Origin: Desertivirga xinjiangensis
GTDB lineage: Bacteria; Bacteroidota; Bacteroidia; Sphingobacteriales; Sphingobacteriaceae
Reading direction: 5' to 3'
DNA length: 64,000 nucleotides
Assembly (NCBI RefSeq): GCF_024436435.1
Contig: NZ_JAFMZP010000001.1
Span: 930,001 to 994,000 of the forward strand
Shown here: positions 1 through 8,003 of the stretch, piece by piece
Layout: each line of letters begins with the position of its first letter
How positions within the stretch are numbered: position 1 is the stretch's first letter
Translations under genes and position numbers: made by a program
Notes under the pieces: model-generated
Databases searched by the model: none
Told to the model about the DNA's origin: nothing
What the model saw: only the letters and a program-made list of their open reading frames with translations

Positions 1-380
1 ATGCTGTCGAAAATCCTCGCAAACAAGCAGCCTTCCCTCAATACAAATACCCGAATGCAAGATGGAGATACGCCAGGATCGCCGATTATCTGAACCTGGG
101 AGGTACAACGGATGCGGAAAAAGTTGACTTGTTAATTAAGGCTATTGAGGACCTGAAAGTGAAGGTCGGTATTCCGCGCTCTATCAAAGCTTTCGGTGTA
201 TCGGAAGCAAAATTCTATGCAAGTTTGGATGGTATGTCTGAACAGGCTTTTGATGATCAATGTACCGGAGCCAATCCGCGTTATCCTTTGATCAGTGAAC
301 TTAAACAGCTCTATATAAAAGCCTTCGAAGGAACTGAAAGTCCGGCAGCAACAAAAGCAAAAAAGATGGAAGCATCTTAA
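1..380 (+). CDS. adhE: Bifunctional acetaldehyde-CoA/alcohol dehydrogenase, C-terminal end (partial)
   Basis: Only the last 125 or so residues are present; the frame is open from base 3 and ends with TAA at 380. The segments FPQYKYPNARWRYA, GIPRSIKAFGVSE and DDQCTGANPRYPLISE are typical of the C-terminal iron-dependent alcohol dehydrogenase half of AdhE, which reduces acetaldehyde to ethanol with NADH during fermentation. The N-terminal aldehyde dehydrogenase half lies outside the window, so bifunctionality is inferred from the close match of this end to AdhE rather than to single-domain alcohol dehydrogenases. A fermentative enzyme fits the low-oxygen theme of the neighbouring genes. A strong hairpin follows the stop codon. 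Confidence 0.85.
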   Translation, partial: AVENPRKQAAFPQYKYPNARWRYARIADYLNLGGTTDAEKVDLLIKAIEDLKVKVGIPRSIKAFGVSEAKFYASLDGMSEQAFDDQCTGANPRYPLISELKQLYIKAFEGTESPAATKAKKMEAS

Positions 381-402
381 TCTTAATACTTTATTGTTGA
401 TA

Positions 403-435
403 ACTGATATACCTTTCCTGAATAGGTATATCAGT
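403..435 (+). terminator. Hairpin after adhE
   Basis: A perfect 12-base inverted repeat (ACTGATATACCT and its complement) with a 9-base loop lies 23 bases after the adhE stop and before the next gene. No T-run follows, so it may be a terminator that works poorly or an mRNA-stabilising end. Confidence 0.5.
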
Positions 436-459
436 CTAATAACTTAAAATAACAAAGCT

Positions 460-1230
460 TTGAAGGAAAAGGATAAAATAGATATAAACGCTCTTGGAGC
501 AACTTTACTTGATGTCGGAGCCCTGTTAATGATCTCCGGCGCAAGTACCGGTAGAATACGGAATACCATTTCCCGGATTGCTGCCTCCTTTGGTTGTAAT
601 GCGGATATGCTGATCTCCCAGCGGACCCTAATGCTAAATGTTCACAATGGAAAAGATGACCGTTTTTTTAACAGCCTGAAACGAACTTCAGTTCACGGCA
701 TCAATTTTTCGGTCCTGTCAGGGATAAGCCGGATGAGCTGGTTAATTGCCGAAAAAAACTGGACAATCGCTGAGGTTAACCTGGAAGTGAAACGATTAGC
801 GGGATTACCTCATTACCCCAGGGCCTGGGTTCTGATTTTGGTAGGCATAGCTGGTGCGGCTTTTTGCAGACTTGCTGGTGGCGGTCTGTTCGACATGTTT
901 ATGGTATTTCTAGGGTCGCTTTTGGGCCTGGCTGTGAGGCAGAAAGCTGCCAAAATGAGGTTTAATCCTTATATCTGCGTGTATTTCGCTGCATTGACTT
1001 CCGCTCTTATAGCGGGCATCCCTCTGAAATTTGGTATAGGTGATGCTCAGGAACACGCTTTCGCCACATCTGTTTTATTTTTAATACCAGGAGTTCCCTT
1101 GATAAACTCTTTTTCTGATATGATTGATGGAAACCTTCAGAACGGATTAATACGTGGATTAAATGGATTCATGATCTCGTTTACTATTGCTTTGGGCTTA
1201 TTCACAGTTATGTTTATTTATCAGTTTTAA
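460..1230 (+). CDS. Threonine/serine exporter family protein, YjjP-like subunit
   Basis: A 256-residue protein with an N-terminal soluble part followed by several hydrophobic segments (from about residue 120). The start of the protein, GATLLDVGALLMISGAS followed by TGR, matches the DUF1212/ThrE N-terminal family (E. coli YjjP), in which this conserved region precedes about five membrane helices. The next gene encodes the matching YjjB/DUF3815 half, and the pair together corresponds to the single-chain exporter ThrE of Corynebacterium; E. coli YjjPB exports succinate under anaerobic conditions. The proposed start is TTG at 460, directly after the adhE hairpin; no ATG is present nearby in frame. 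Substrate cannot be told from sequence. Confidence 0.8.
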   Translation: MKEKDKIDINALGATLLDVGALLMISGASTGRIRNTISRIAASFGCNADMLISQRTLMLNVHNGKDDRFFNSLKRTSVHGINFSVLSGISRMSWLIAEKNWTIAEVNLEVKRLAGLPHYPRAWVLILVGIAGAAFCRLAGGGLFDMFMVFLGSLLGLAVRQKAAKMRFNPYICVYFAALTSALIAGIPLKFGIGDAQEHAFATSVLFLIPGVPLINSFSDMIDGNLQNGLIRGLNGFMISFTIALGLFTVMFIYQF

Positions 1231-1231
1231 C

Positions 1232-1723
1232 ATGGAATGGGTTCTTTTTTTTGAAAGAGGCTTTTGGTTCGGTATGGCTGCCGTTGGCTTTGCAGTATTA
1301 TTTAATGTGCCAGTAAGGACGCTGTTGGCAGTATTTATCATGGCCGCTGCAGGTGGTCTTACAAGGACGTTAATGCTTCAATATGAAGCCAACATTATAG
1401 TATCGACGCTGGTTGGTGCAATGTTGATCGGGGTTATGAGTATTTTGTTTGCGCATAAAAAACATGCGCCGCCTCCCGTCTTCGCAATTCCAGCCGTTAT
1501 ACCGATGGTGCCGGGTATTCTGGCTTACAAAATGACGCTAGGCTTGCTTAACCTGGCCGGTGATCTACATCAGGAAACCTACAGCCAAATTTTATCAGAG
1601 ACCGTAAATAATGGATTAAAGGTGATGCTTATTTTGATGAGTCTGGCAGGTGGAGTGAAGGTTCCGATGCTCTTAACCAGGAAAGAATCTGCGAAGGAAA
1701 TACGGTTTAAAAAGAGATTATAA
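1232..1723 (+). CDS. Threonine/serine exporter family protein, YjjB-like subunit
   Basis: A roughly 163-residue, almost entirely hydrophobic protein of the ThrE_2/DUF3815 type (YjjB). The ATG at 1232, one base after the stop of the YjjP-like gene, is preferred over an in-frame TTG at 1187 that would overlap the upstream gene by 44 bases. Features seen: conserved PAVIPMVPG in the second half and about five membrane segments. It is expected to form the transport complex with the preceding gene product in the inner membrane. Dicarboxylate (succinate) export, a fermentative function, and amino-acid export are both possible. Confidence 0.78.
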   Translation: MEWVLFFERGFWFGMAAVGFAVLFNVPVRTLLAVFIMAAAGGLTRTLMLQYEANIIVSTLVGAMLIGVMSILFAHKKHAPPPVFAIPAVIPMVPGILAYKMTLGLLNLAGDLHQETYSQILSETVNNGLKVMLILMSLAGGVKVPMLLTRKESAKEIRFKKRL

Positions 1724-1743
1724 TATATAATATCTAACGAGTT

Positions 1744-1844
1744 AAGCACACGCGACACGCGTGTGCTTGATGATTCATCGATGAAAAAGAGTTTACGACT
1801 CGCCGGGCGTTAAGAACTCGCCTGGCAGGTCGGAAGCTCTTTTT
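1744..1844. terminator. Structured convergent intergenic region
   Basis: This stretch lies between convergent genes. It holds a perfect 11-bp hairpin with a 3-base loop (1744-1768, arm AAGCACACGCG) and then a longer nested structure closed by AAAAAGAG (1784-1791) and CTCTTTTT (1837-1844). The second structure has A- and T-runs on its outer edges and so could act as a terminator from both sides. Confidence 0.5.
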
Positions 1845-1846
1845 TA

Positions 1847-3799
1847 CTACTTAATAGCAGTTTCAGGAGAAGCAATACCCGCATGCGAAGAGTCCGGAAC
1901 TGGTGTTTCGATTTTTACACTTTCCAGGGGCTGAATCAAATCAATATAATCCTGTAGCTTTCCGTCAGCGAGGCATAATTCTATGATCTTTCTTCCAAGA
2001 GGATGCAAGTCAGGTACGAGATACTTTGCCAGTTCCTGTTTAAAGAATTCTGTCAATATTGTTGCTCCTGCATCGTAGCCGTCGGTACCATTATCTTTTT
2101 GCTGATCTACCTGTAAAAAATGTTTAGGAATTACTTGTCCATCAATTTTTATGGTATCAGGTACAAATCCCAGGATCGGGCATCTTGCAGGTACCAGCGG
2201 TTCTTTCTTGAAATTAACATTCCCTCTTCTGGAAAGATACTCACGGGCAATCCACTGGCCGCTAAATCCTACTTCATACGCACCGATGTTCTGGTTCGGG
2301 ATGAGAATATATCTGGTGAGCGGAGTGCTGATTATTTGTTCAAGTAAAAGATTGGCCTGGTCAACCCTTAAGCCGGTGGCAAAGGGCCAGTAAGAGCCAA
2401 CACCTTCACTGATCATTCCTTTTCCTGTACTGATTACGCTTGGATTTGCGTGGCCTCTTGGTGCAACTAATCGCCAAAGCCAGGCCAGGGCAGGGGGAAG
2501 AATATGAAAGATGCCGATTATGCCATAAGTTGGATTCTCGCGGGTGCAGGGCGGCGTACGGATCCCAAAGCTTCGGATATCTATTTCAGCAGGTTCGTCA
2601 ACAGTGTTTTGAACGTGTTTCCTGGGCAAAATAACCCTAGGGTTTGGACATGGTCTACCCGGAGCATCCATGGTATGTTCCCAGATCAGGCAGCTTGCCT
2701 GTGGCTTTCCGTCAATACTCAAAAATACAAGCGGTTCTTTCGGATGTATAGTCGCACGTTCAATAGCCGGATCGGTTCCATATTGAGTGATGTGGTTGAT
2801 GCGGAGGAACCAGCCATATTCTGCATCTTTAATTACCAGCTTTTTGCCATTTTGAAGAAAAGGTAAGGCCAGCGCCATATCATCCGTGATTGGGTGCAGC
2901 TCTGATTCTTCCTTTATCTCAAGATAGTATTTCTCTTTACTCTTGATATTCGTTCCTAACAGAAGTCGCCCATCCAGCTCCCTGTGAAAAGCAGTAGTCA
3001 TTTCACTTTTGCCTCCTCCGCTGGCTCCCTCATGCATAATTATAAAGTCGTTCTCGTAGGGAGTGATCACTTTAACTGCAGATGCATGAAGGGTGGTCCA
3101 GCCTTCTTCTTCCCCGATATCCAGCAATACGCTGTACACTCCTTTCTTTGCACTTGGGCCCGGATATAAATTGTAAGCGAACATTTCATGAATCTTTTTT
3201 AAGCGGTTATGAACCACCACCTGTTTGCCATTAAAATGAGTATGTCTGAAGGGAGGCGCGACATAGATCACCGCCCTTGGTTTAAAAGCCTGTGGGATTT
3301 TGCTTCTTGGAATAAATCCCTGAAGATCTGCAAGACAAGTAGCGAAAAAGCCGGCATTCGATGGAGCAACCAGTAAAGATGGGTATCCGGTATCATCTCC
3401 GCCTGACATAAAAGGGACGACAATAAGTTCTTCCTGCTTTGATAGCCAGAGAAAGGTCTCGTTACGAAGCTCGTTAAAGTCTTTGCCAAAGCGATCTGCA
3501 AACTTTGGTTTGTCGGTTGGCCGGTCATCTGCGATAACCATGCAGTCGGGGTCTCTTCTTCGAAGGTATGGATCAGTATAGTTAACAGAAATTCCGTTTT
3601 TGCAGCGGACTACTGTGGCTTCAACAATTTTTCCGAAGCCTGGAGTATCATAACCAACTTCATAAATATGATCTGTAGCCCTTCCAAAGGAAAGATCGAT
3701 CAGGTCTTCGCGGCTCTCTGCTAATATTACTTCCTTTGTTTCAAGAATGAGTTCTAGCTCTTTAGGTAAAATGAATTTTCTAAAAAGGGATTTTTCCAT
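1847..3799 (-). CDS. DUF4914 family protein, PEP-carboxykinase-like P-loop
   Basis: A large soluble protein of 650 residues if it starts at the ATG at 3799; a longer form starting at 3862 is possible, but that codon lies inside a hairpin (3850-3883). I recognise the overall pattern as DUF4914. About residue 270 there is a phosphate-binding loop, EGASGGGKSE, like that of PEP carboxykinase/HPr kinase, with acidic motifs later. It therefore probably binds a nucleotide, but no reaction is known to me. It lies 98 bases downstream of, and in the same direction as, the receiver-CRP regulator, so it may share its promoter. No signal peptide or membrane helix is seen. Function is unknown. Confidence 0.65.
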   Translation of the reverse strand: MEKSLFRKFILPKELELILETKEVILAESREDLIDLSFGRATDHIYEVGYDTPGFGKIVEATVVRCKNGISVNYTDPYLRRRDPDCMVIADDRPTDKPKFADRFGKDFNELRNETFLWLSKQEELIVVPFMSGGDDTGYPSLLVAPSNAGFFATCLADLQGFIPRSKIPQAFKPRAVIYVAPPFRHTHFNGKQVVVHNRLKKIHEMFAYNLYPGPSAKKGVYSVLLDIGEEEGWTTLHASAVKVITPYENDFIIMHEGASGGGKSEMTTAFHRELDGRLLLGTNIKSKEKYYLEIKEESELHPITDDMALALPFLQNGKKLVIKDAEYGWFLRINHITQYGTDPAIERATIHPKEPLVFLSIDGKPQASCLIWEHTMDAPGRPCPNPRVILPRKHVQNTVDEPAEIDIRSFGIRTPPCTRENPTYGIIGIFHILPPALAWLWRLVAPRGHANPSVISTGKGMISEGVGSYWPFATGLRVDQANLLLEQIISTPLTRYILIPNQNIGAYEVGFSGQWIAREYLSRRGNVNFKKEPLVPARCPILGFVPDTIKIDGQVIPKHFLQVDQQKDNGTDGYDAGATILTEFFKQELAKYLVPDLHPLGRKIIELCLADGKLQDYIDLIQPLESVKIETPVPDSSHAGIASPETAIK

Positions 3800-3849
3800 G
3801 TGACTGATTTTTGTGCTGATGAGTGTATTTAATATATTCAGTGAGCTTA

Positions 3850-3883
3850 CCTGTTTCAACACAGCACAGATGATTGAAACAGG
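3850..3883 (-). terminator. Hairpin between regulator and DUF4914 gene
   Basis: Inverted repeat CCTGTTTCAA/TTGAAACAGG with a 14-base spacer just after the stop of the receiver-CRP gene, read on the minus strand. It may partly terminate the regulator transcript or stabilise the leader of the DUF4914 gene. No clear T-run. Confidence 0.4.
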
Positions 3884-3897
3884 TGGCCGGTTCTAAA

Positions 3898-4956
3898 TCA
3901 GTGAGCCATGTTTCGTAGCCTGTCAACGTCCAAAATAATGATGTCTCCATCAGACAGGGCTATAAGCCGTTCACTTTTGAATTCTTTTAAGGTTCTGCTT
4001 AACGATTCCTGAGCGGCTCCTACAACATTAGCAAGGTCTTCACGCGATATTTCGACCGCCGGCATCCCATTATTCTGGTCCCTAAACTTGTCGACAACCT
4101 CCAGGATGCCGGTTGCAACTTTTTTTCTGAGATTACTGTAAGCAAACTGCATCAGTTTCAGATCTTTTAGCAGAAGACTGTGAGATAGCACGCCAATAAA
4201 ACTACTTGCTATTTGCAGATTGTTTTGGATGATATGAAGAAAGTCTTTCTTTGGAAGTACCAATAACTTGGCCGCTTCAATAACCTGTGCGCTTTCCGTA
4301 TAAGGACTATTTTCAAGAACACTTGCATGACCAATGAAATCACCTCTTCCATACATATTAGTGATCAGCTCCTTGCCCTGATTGTTGATCATATATTCTT
4401 TTATTTTCCCGCTAACTACAAAATAGACCGCTGATGCTTTCTGTCCATCAGAGTAAAGAATGTGTCGCTTTTTATAACTTTGCACCTGGATCTCTGCATT
4501 AGGCAGAAAATTAGAACCCCTTTGTTGCACCTCTCTGATGAAGGTTACCAGCATCTGCTGTGCATCTGTCAGTTTTCCTTTCGATCCATTATTTTTATTT
4601 AATCGCATCTCAACAGAGTTCAACAGGTCTGTTTCATCGAAGGGCTTAACCAGGTAATCGTCCGCGCCCATGCTCATTCCTCTCCGTATATCCGCTATGG
4701 CGTTTCTTCCGGTCATGAAAATAAAGGGAATACCCCCTGTTTCGGGATGACGACTCAAAATATGAAAGACACTGAAACCATCCAGATTGGGCATCGAAAC
4801 ATCGCATAAAATGATGTCTGGTTTTTCGCGGAGCGCCTTTTCAACACCTGATTTCCCGTCTTCGGCGAGTAAGGTTACATAATTAGACAATAGAAGTATT
4901 TCAGAAACATCTTCCCTAAAATCCTCATCGTCATCAATGATTAGTATTTTTCTCAT
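3898..4956 (-). CDS. Response regulator with receiver domain fused to CRP/FNR-type DNA-binding protein (orphan copy)
   Basis: Three parts are visible in 352 residues: a receiver domain (about 1-122) with acidic pocket DDDED, phospho-acceptor Asp52 in LCDVSMP and KPFDE switch lysine; a cyclic-nucleotide-binding-like barrel (about 145-265); and a CRP-type winged helix (about 270-350). The recognition helix reads QESLSRTL, keeping the Glu and Ser-Arg used by FNR to read TGAT. There is no N-terminal cysteine cluster, so it should not sense oxygen by an Fe-S centre. It is a paralogue of the protein at 29954-31021 but has no kinase beside it. A TGATTACTGTCA palindrome centred 73 bases before the start suggests autoregulation or control by its paralogue. 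Confidence 0.88.
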   Translation of the reverse strand: MRKILIIDDDEDFREDVSEILLLSNYVTLLAEDGKSGVEKALREKPDIILCDVSMPNLDGFSVFHILSRHPETGGIPFIFMTGRNAIADIRRGMSMGADDYLVKPFDETDLLNSVEMRLNKNNGSKGKLTDAQQMLVTFIREVQQRGSNFLPNAEIQVQSYKKRHILYSDGQKASAVYFVVSGKIKEYMINNQGKELITNMYGRGDFIGHASVLENSPYTESAQVIEAAKLLVLPKKDFLHIIQNNLQIASSFIGVLSHSLLLKDLKLMQFAYSNLRKKVATGILEVVDKFRDQNNGMPAVEISREDLANVVGAAQESLSRTLKEFKSERLIALSDGDIIILDVDRLRNMAH

Positions 4957-5023
4957 TTTGGATTGTTACATGAAATGAATATTTAGATTGACTAAAGGTG
5001 CGTTACGCTGATGAACAGTCGAA

Positions 5024-5035
5024 TGATTACTGTCA
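5024..5035. promoter_or_regulatory. FNR/FixK-like site TGATTACTGTCA
   Basis: Palindrome matching TGAY-N4-RTCA, centred 73 bases before the start of the minus-strand receiver-CRP gene, in the divergent region with the universal stress gene. Confidence 0.6.
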
Positions 5036-5134
5036 CGTTTTTTTATAATTCTAATCAGTATTCAAACCTGAAAATTGATGGTTCCCAATAAAATGAGAAG
5101 ATCTGGCAAAGGAGAACTCTAAATTTCGGAAAGA

Positions 5135-5146
5135 TGATTCAGATCA
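5135..5146. promoter_or_regulatory. FNR/FixK-like site TGATTCAGATCA
   Basis: Perfect TGAT-N4-ATCA palindrome centred about 54 bases before the ATG of the universal stress gene at 5195, in the divergent intergenic region. Confidence 0.7.
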
Positions 5147-5194
5147 TTTTATTTCTCTCAAAATAGCCTCATCTTAAATACAAATTTATTTGTT

Positions 5195-6076
5195 ATGAGA
5201 ACGATACTCGTCCTTACAGACTTTTCTACCCGTGCGCAATATGCGGCCGAATATGCCATACGATTAGCGATCCCGCTTAAAGCGAACATTCTGCTTTGTC
5301 ATGCATTGGAAGTCTCAGATCAGTACCCGGTCGCGGATTCTCAGGTGCTTAGAAATCAGACACTAAAACGTCTTCAGGAAATAGGCAGGCATTTTCAGGC
5401 ATTTCCAGGGGAGGATCAGCCCGGCATGTTCCATCCCTCGATATCTTATATAACTGATGTTAATGGATTGACAGACCTGGCAGAAAAAGTGATCGTCAAT
5501 TATTCTGTGGATATCACTGTGATCGGTGCGCATAGATCTACCGGCTTATCCAGGTTCTTTTTTGGCAGCCATACAAATGACATACTCGACTCCATTAACT
5601 GCCCGGTGTTGCTCATACCCGAAAACACCACCTTCAAGCCAGTCAGACATATTGCTTACGCCACCGATCTGAGCTTTAACAATACTAAAGTAATCTCTTT
5701 TCTCCTTAAACTGGCTAAGCCCTTTGCATCGAAGATCTCTGTAAATCATATTTCACTTTTGGATCTGCCGCCAACAGCACATGAAAAGGAAACTGAAGAC
5801 TTAATCCTTTCTCAAATTAGAACTTCTGGTGTTGAAATGGACTATGAAAGCCTCAGGGAAGATACGGTAGAGGATGGTTTACTACATTTAAGTGGCTCTG
5901 GAAATGTCGACATTCTTAGTCTGGTACATAAACGCTATGATTTTATTGATCGGATTTTCCATTCCAGCATAAGTAAACATCTTGCTCACTCCACTATAAT
6001 ACCTCTGCTCGTAATGCCTCACTCATACAGTCAGAACAAAAATGACCTCCACGTTGGTTCCAATCTAAGTGTGTGA
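5195..6076 (+). CDS. Universal stress protein, tandem UspA domains
   Basis: A 293-residue cytoplasmic protein made of two UspA-type domains. The first begins MRTILVLTDFS and contains the nucleotide-binding-type pattern GAHRSTGLSRFFFGS (about residues 118-132); the second begins near HIAYATDLS (about 153) and ends with HSSISKHLAH...PLLVMP. Such proteins bind ATP or other ligands and are induced by stress, including oxygen limitation. The ATG at 5195 is used because the conserved first strand begins directly after it. A perfect FNR-type palindrome precedes the gene. A paralogue with the same layout is at 32864-33811. The Ric operon starts about 100 bases downstream with its own site. Confidence 0.88.
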   Translation: MRTILVLTDFSTRAQYAAEYAIRLAIPLKANILLCHALEVSDQYPVADSQVLRNQTLKRLQEIGRHFQAFPGEDQPGMFHPSISYITDVNGLTDLAEKVIVNYSVDITVIGAHRSTGLSRFFFGSHTNDILDSINCPVLLIPENTTFKPVRHIAYATDLSFNNTKVISFLLKLAKPFASKISVNHISLLDLPPTAHEKETEDLILSQIRTSGVEMDYESLREDTVEDGLLHLSGSGNVDILSLVHKRYDFIDRIFHSSISKHLAHSTIIPLLVMPHSYSQNKNDLHVGSNLSV

Positions 6077-6095
6077 TGTAAAACTGGAAATGATG

Positions 6096-6107
6096 TGATT
6101 TAGATCA
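6096..6107. promoter_or_regulatory. FNR/FixK-like site TGATTTAGATCA
   Basis: Perfect palindrome centred about 78 bases before the start of the Ric gene at 6180, the first gene of the nitric oxide operon. If it lies near -41.5, transcription would begin near 6143. Confidence 0.72.
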
Positions 6108-6179
6108 TTTTTTTTGGAAACATAAATGCACTCCTTTGTAATAGAAGATAAAAATATCTTTTATTAAATCCAACGACAA

Positions 6180-7133
6180 ATGGAAGCAATACTAACTCTT
6201 GATGTAACTAAGATTGAGCCAAGGTTCAAACATCCCAGAATTTTTGAAGAATTTGATGCACTGAAGCCAGACAAGGCCTTTATCATTCACAACGACCACG
6301 ACCCGAAACCGCTTTATTACCAATTATTGGGCGAACGGGGTAATGTATTTACCTGGGAATACCTGGAAAACGGACCCGCCACGTGGGAAGTGAAGATTGG
6401 GAAACTAGATACCTCACAGCCGCAGGAAACCATAGGTGAAATAGTAGCGAAAGATTATCGTAAGGCGCAGGTATTTAAAAACCGTGGTATCGACTTTTGC
6501 TGCGGAGGGAAAAAAACGCTGGAGCAGGTTTGCGAAAGCAAAGGAATTGATCTGGAAAGCGTAAAAACTGAACTCGCAGAAATAGCGAATATAGAACCAG
6601 GATCCGGACTTGCCTTCGATAAGTGGGAATTGGACTTTTTAAGCGATTACATCGTAAATACCCATCATAATTATGTGAGGGAAAGTATCCCGTTCCTAAG
6701 CGAATTAGCCAATAAGGTGGCAAGAGTGCATGGCGACAGGCACGGAGAACTTGTAGAAGTTGCGCGTATTTTCAACCGGGTTGCCTCTGATTTAAGTCTA
6801 CACCTGATGAAAGAAGAGAATATTCTATTTCCTTTCATCAAGCAACTGACACAGGCCGCTAAGAACGGAACTGCCATTGTCAGGGCACCATTCGGGACAG
6901 TGAATAATCCAACCCAAATGATGGAAGTGGAACATGAACATGCAGGCGAAGATCTTGCTGCTATCCGTGAACTAACAAATGATTACAGTTTACCGCCGGA
7001 TGCATGTACCTCATATACCATACTGTTTAAAAAGTTGCAGGAGTTTGAAAATGATCTTTTCAACCACGTGCATTTAGAAAATAATATACTGTTTCCGAAA
7101 GCCATCCAGCTTGAGAAAGATTTAGGCATCTGA
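6180..7133 (+). CDS. ric: DUF2249-ScdA-hemerythrin fusion, Fe-S cluster repair protein (Ric/YtfE family)
   Basis: The 317-residue protein has three parts: an N-terminal DUF2249 domain (about 1-78); an ScdA_N domain (about 80-140) with the conserved GIDFCCGGKKTL; and a hemerythrin-like HHE domain (about 150-310) with repeated His/Glu motifs such as HHNYV, HLMKEE, EHEHAGE and HVHLENN that bind a di-iron centre. Ric proteins (E. coli YtfE, S. aureus ScdA) restore Fe-S clusters damaged by nitric oxide or peroxide. The DUF2249 fusion at the N-terminus is an addition to the usual layout. It heads the operon that contains the NO reductase, and an FNR-type site lies upstream. Confidence 0.9.
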   Translation: MEAILTLDVTKIEPRFKHPRIFEEFDALKPDKAFIIHNDHDPKPLYYQLLGERGNVFTWEYLENGPATWEVKIGKLDTSQPQETIGEIVAKDYRKAQVFKNRGIDFCCGGKKTLEQVCESKGIDLESVKTELAEIANIEPGSGLAFDKWELDFLSDYIVNTHHNYVRESIPFLSELANKVARVHGDRHGELVEVARIFNRVASDLSLHLMKEENILFPFIKQLTQAAKNGTAIVRAPFGTVNNPTQMMEVEHEHAGEDLAAIRELTNDYSLPPDACTSYTILFKKLQEFENDLFNHVHLENNILFPKAIQLEKDLGI

Positions 7134-7157
7134 TGATAAAGGTAAAGAATTACTAAG

Positions 7158-8003
7158 ATGAATGTTGACGCAATTACCCCTCAAACAAAAGTTTCAAGTC
7201 TGATAAAGGCAAATCCGGAAGTTATTGAGGCACTGGCTGCGTTGAATCCTCATTTTAGTAAACTGCGTAACCCTGTACTCAGGAAACTTCTTGCAGGAAG
7301 GGTTACCATCTCAGATGCCTGCAGAATTGCAGGTTGCAATCTTGATGACTTTTTAGGTAAGATGAAAGAATTGCGTTTTAAGGTTACGACGGAAGAAGCA
7401 TCGCATTTAGAAGACACGCAGCCTGTTCTGGATTTGACATTAACCCTAGAAACTGAAGAAATCCTGGTATCCCGCACTTTAGACGTAAGACCCATGCTGG
7501 CTGCAGGACAGGATCCTCTCCAAACAATTTTGAAATCTCTGGACTCCCATGAACGCGGACAAGCTCTGAAACTTATAAATAGTTTTGAGCCGCTTCCTTT
7601 AATTGCTCTCTTATCCCGGAAAGGTTTCAGCTGCCGGACGGAGCGTCCGGAGCCGGATATAGTGATAACCTGGATTTTCCGGACTGAAAACCGGCTTACT
7701 GAATCTGAAACGATTAACACCAGTGACGATGCCAATATAGGGGTGGCAAATAGGTTTGAGCAGATCCTCGCATCCTTTACACCAGGTCAGCTGGAAGAAA
7801 TTGATGTCCGGCATCTGGAAATGCCCCAGCCAATGGTGACCATCCTTCAATGTTTGTCGGAATTACCTGCCGGTAATGGCTTATTTGTTTATCACAAAAA
7901 AGTTCCGGTATACCTCTTATCTGAGTTAAAGGAACGTGGATATGCTTTCTGCCTGCAGGAAACACCTGATGATAAAGTAAATCTATTGATATACCGGCAA
8001 TGA
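7158..8003 (+). CDS. DUF1858/DUF2249 domain protein
   Basis: A 281-residue soluble protein. The N-terminal part (about 1-65) resembles DUF1858/ScdA_N-like domains (TKVSSLIKANPEVIEALAALNP). It is followed by two DUF2249-like units, about 100-175 (LDVRPML...LINSFEPLPLIALL) and about 210-281 (IDVRHLEMPQPM...VYLLSELKERGYAF). DUF2249 is common next to NO-detoxification and denitrification genes but has no established function known to me; it resembles TusA-type small domains. It lies 24 bases after Ric and overlaps the next gene by four bases (ATGA), so it belongs to the same operon. Confidence 0.75.
   Translation: MNVDAITPQTKVSSLIKANPEVIEALAALNPHFSKLRNPVLRKLLAGRVTISDACRIAGCNLDDFLGKMKELRFKVTTEEASHLEDTQPVLDLTLTLETEEILVSRTLDVRPMLAAGQDPLQTILKSLDSHERGQALKLINSFEPLPLIALLSRKGFSCRTERPEPDIVITWIFRTENRLTESETINTSDDANIGVANRFEQILASFTPGQLEEIDVRHLEMPQPMVTILQCLSELPAGNGLFVYHKKVPVYLLSELKERGYAFCLQETPDDKVNLLIYRQ

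Noticed and set aside
2120-2866. Plus-strand open frames inside the DUF4914 gene
   Set aside because: They are opposite-strand shadows with no family resemblance or start context.
3898-4956. Receiver-CRP protein as an Fe-S based FNR oxygen sensor
   Set aside because: The N-terminal cysteine cluster of FNR is replaced by a receiver domain; only the cysteine next to the phospho-Asp and none in a cluster were seen.
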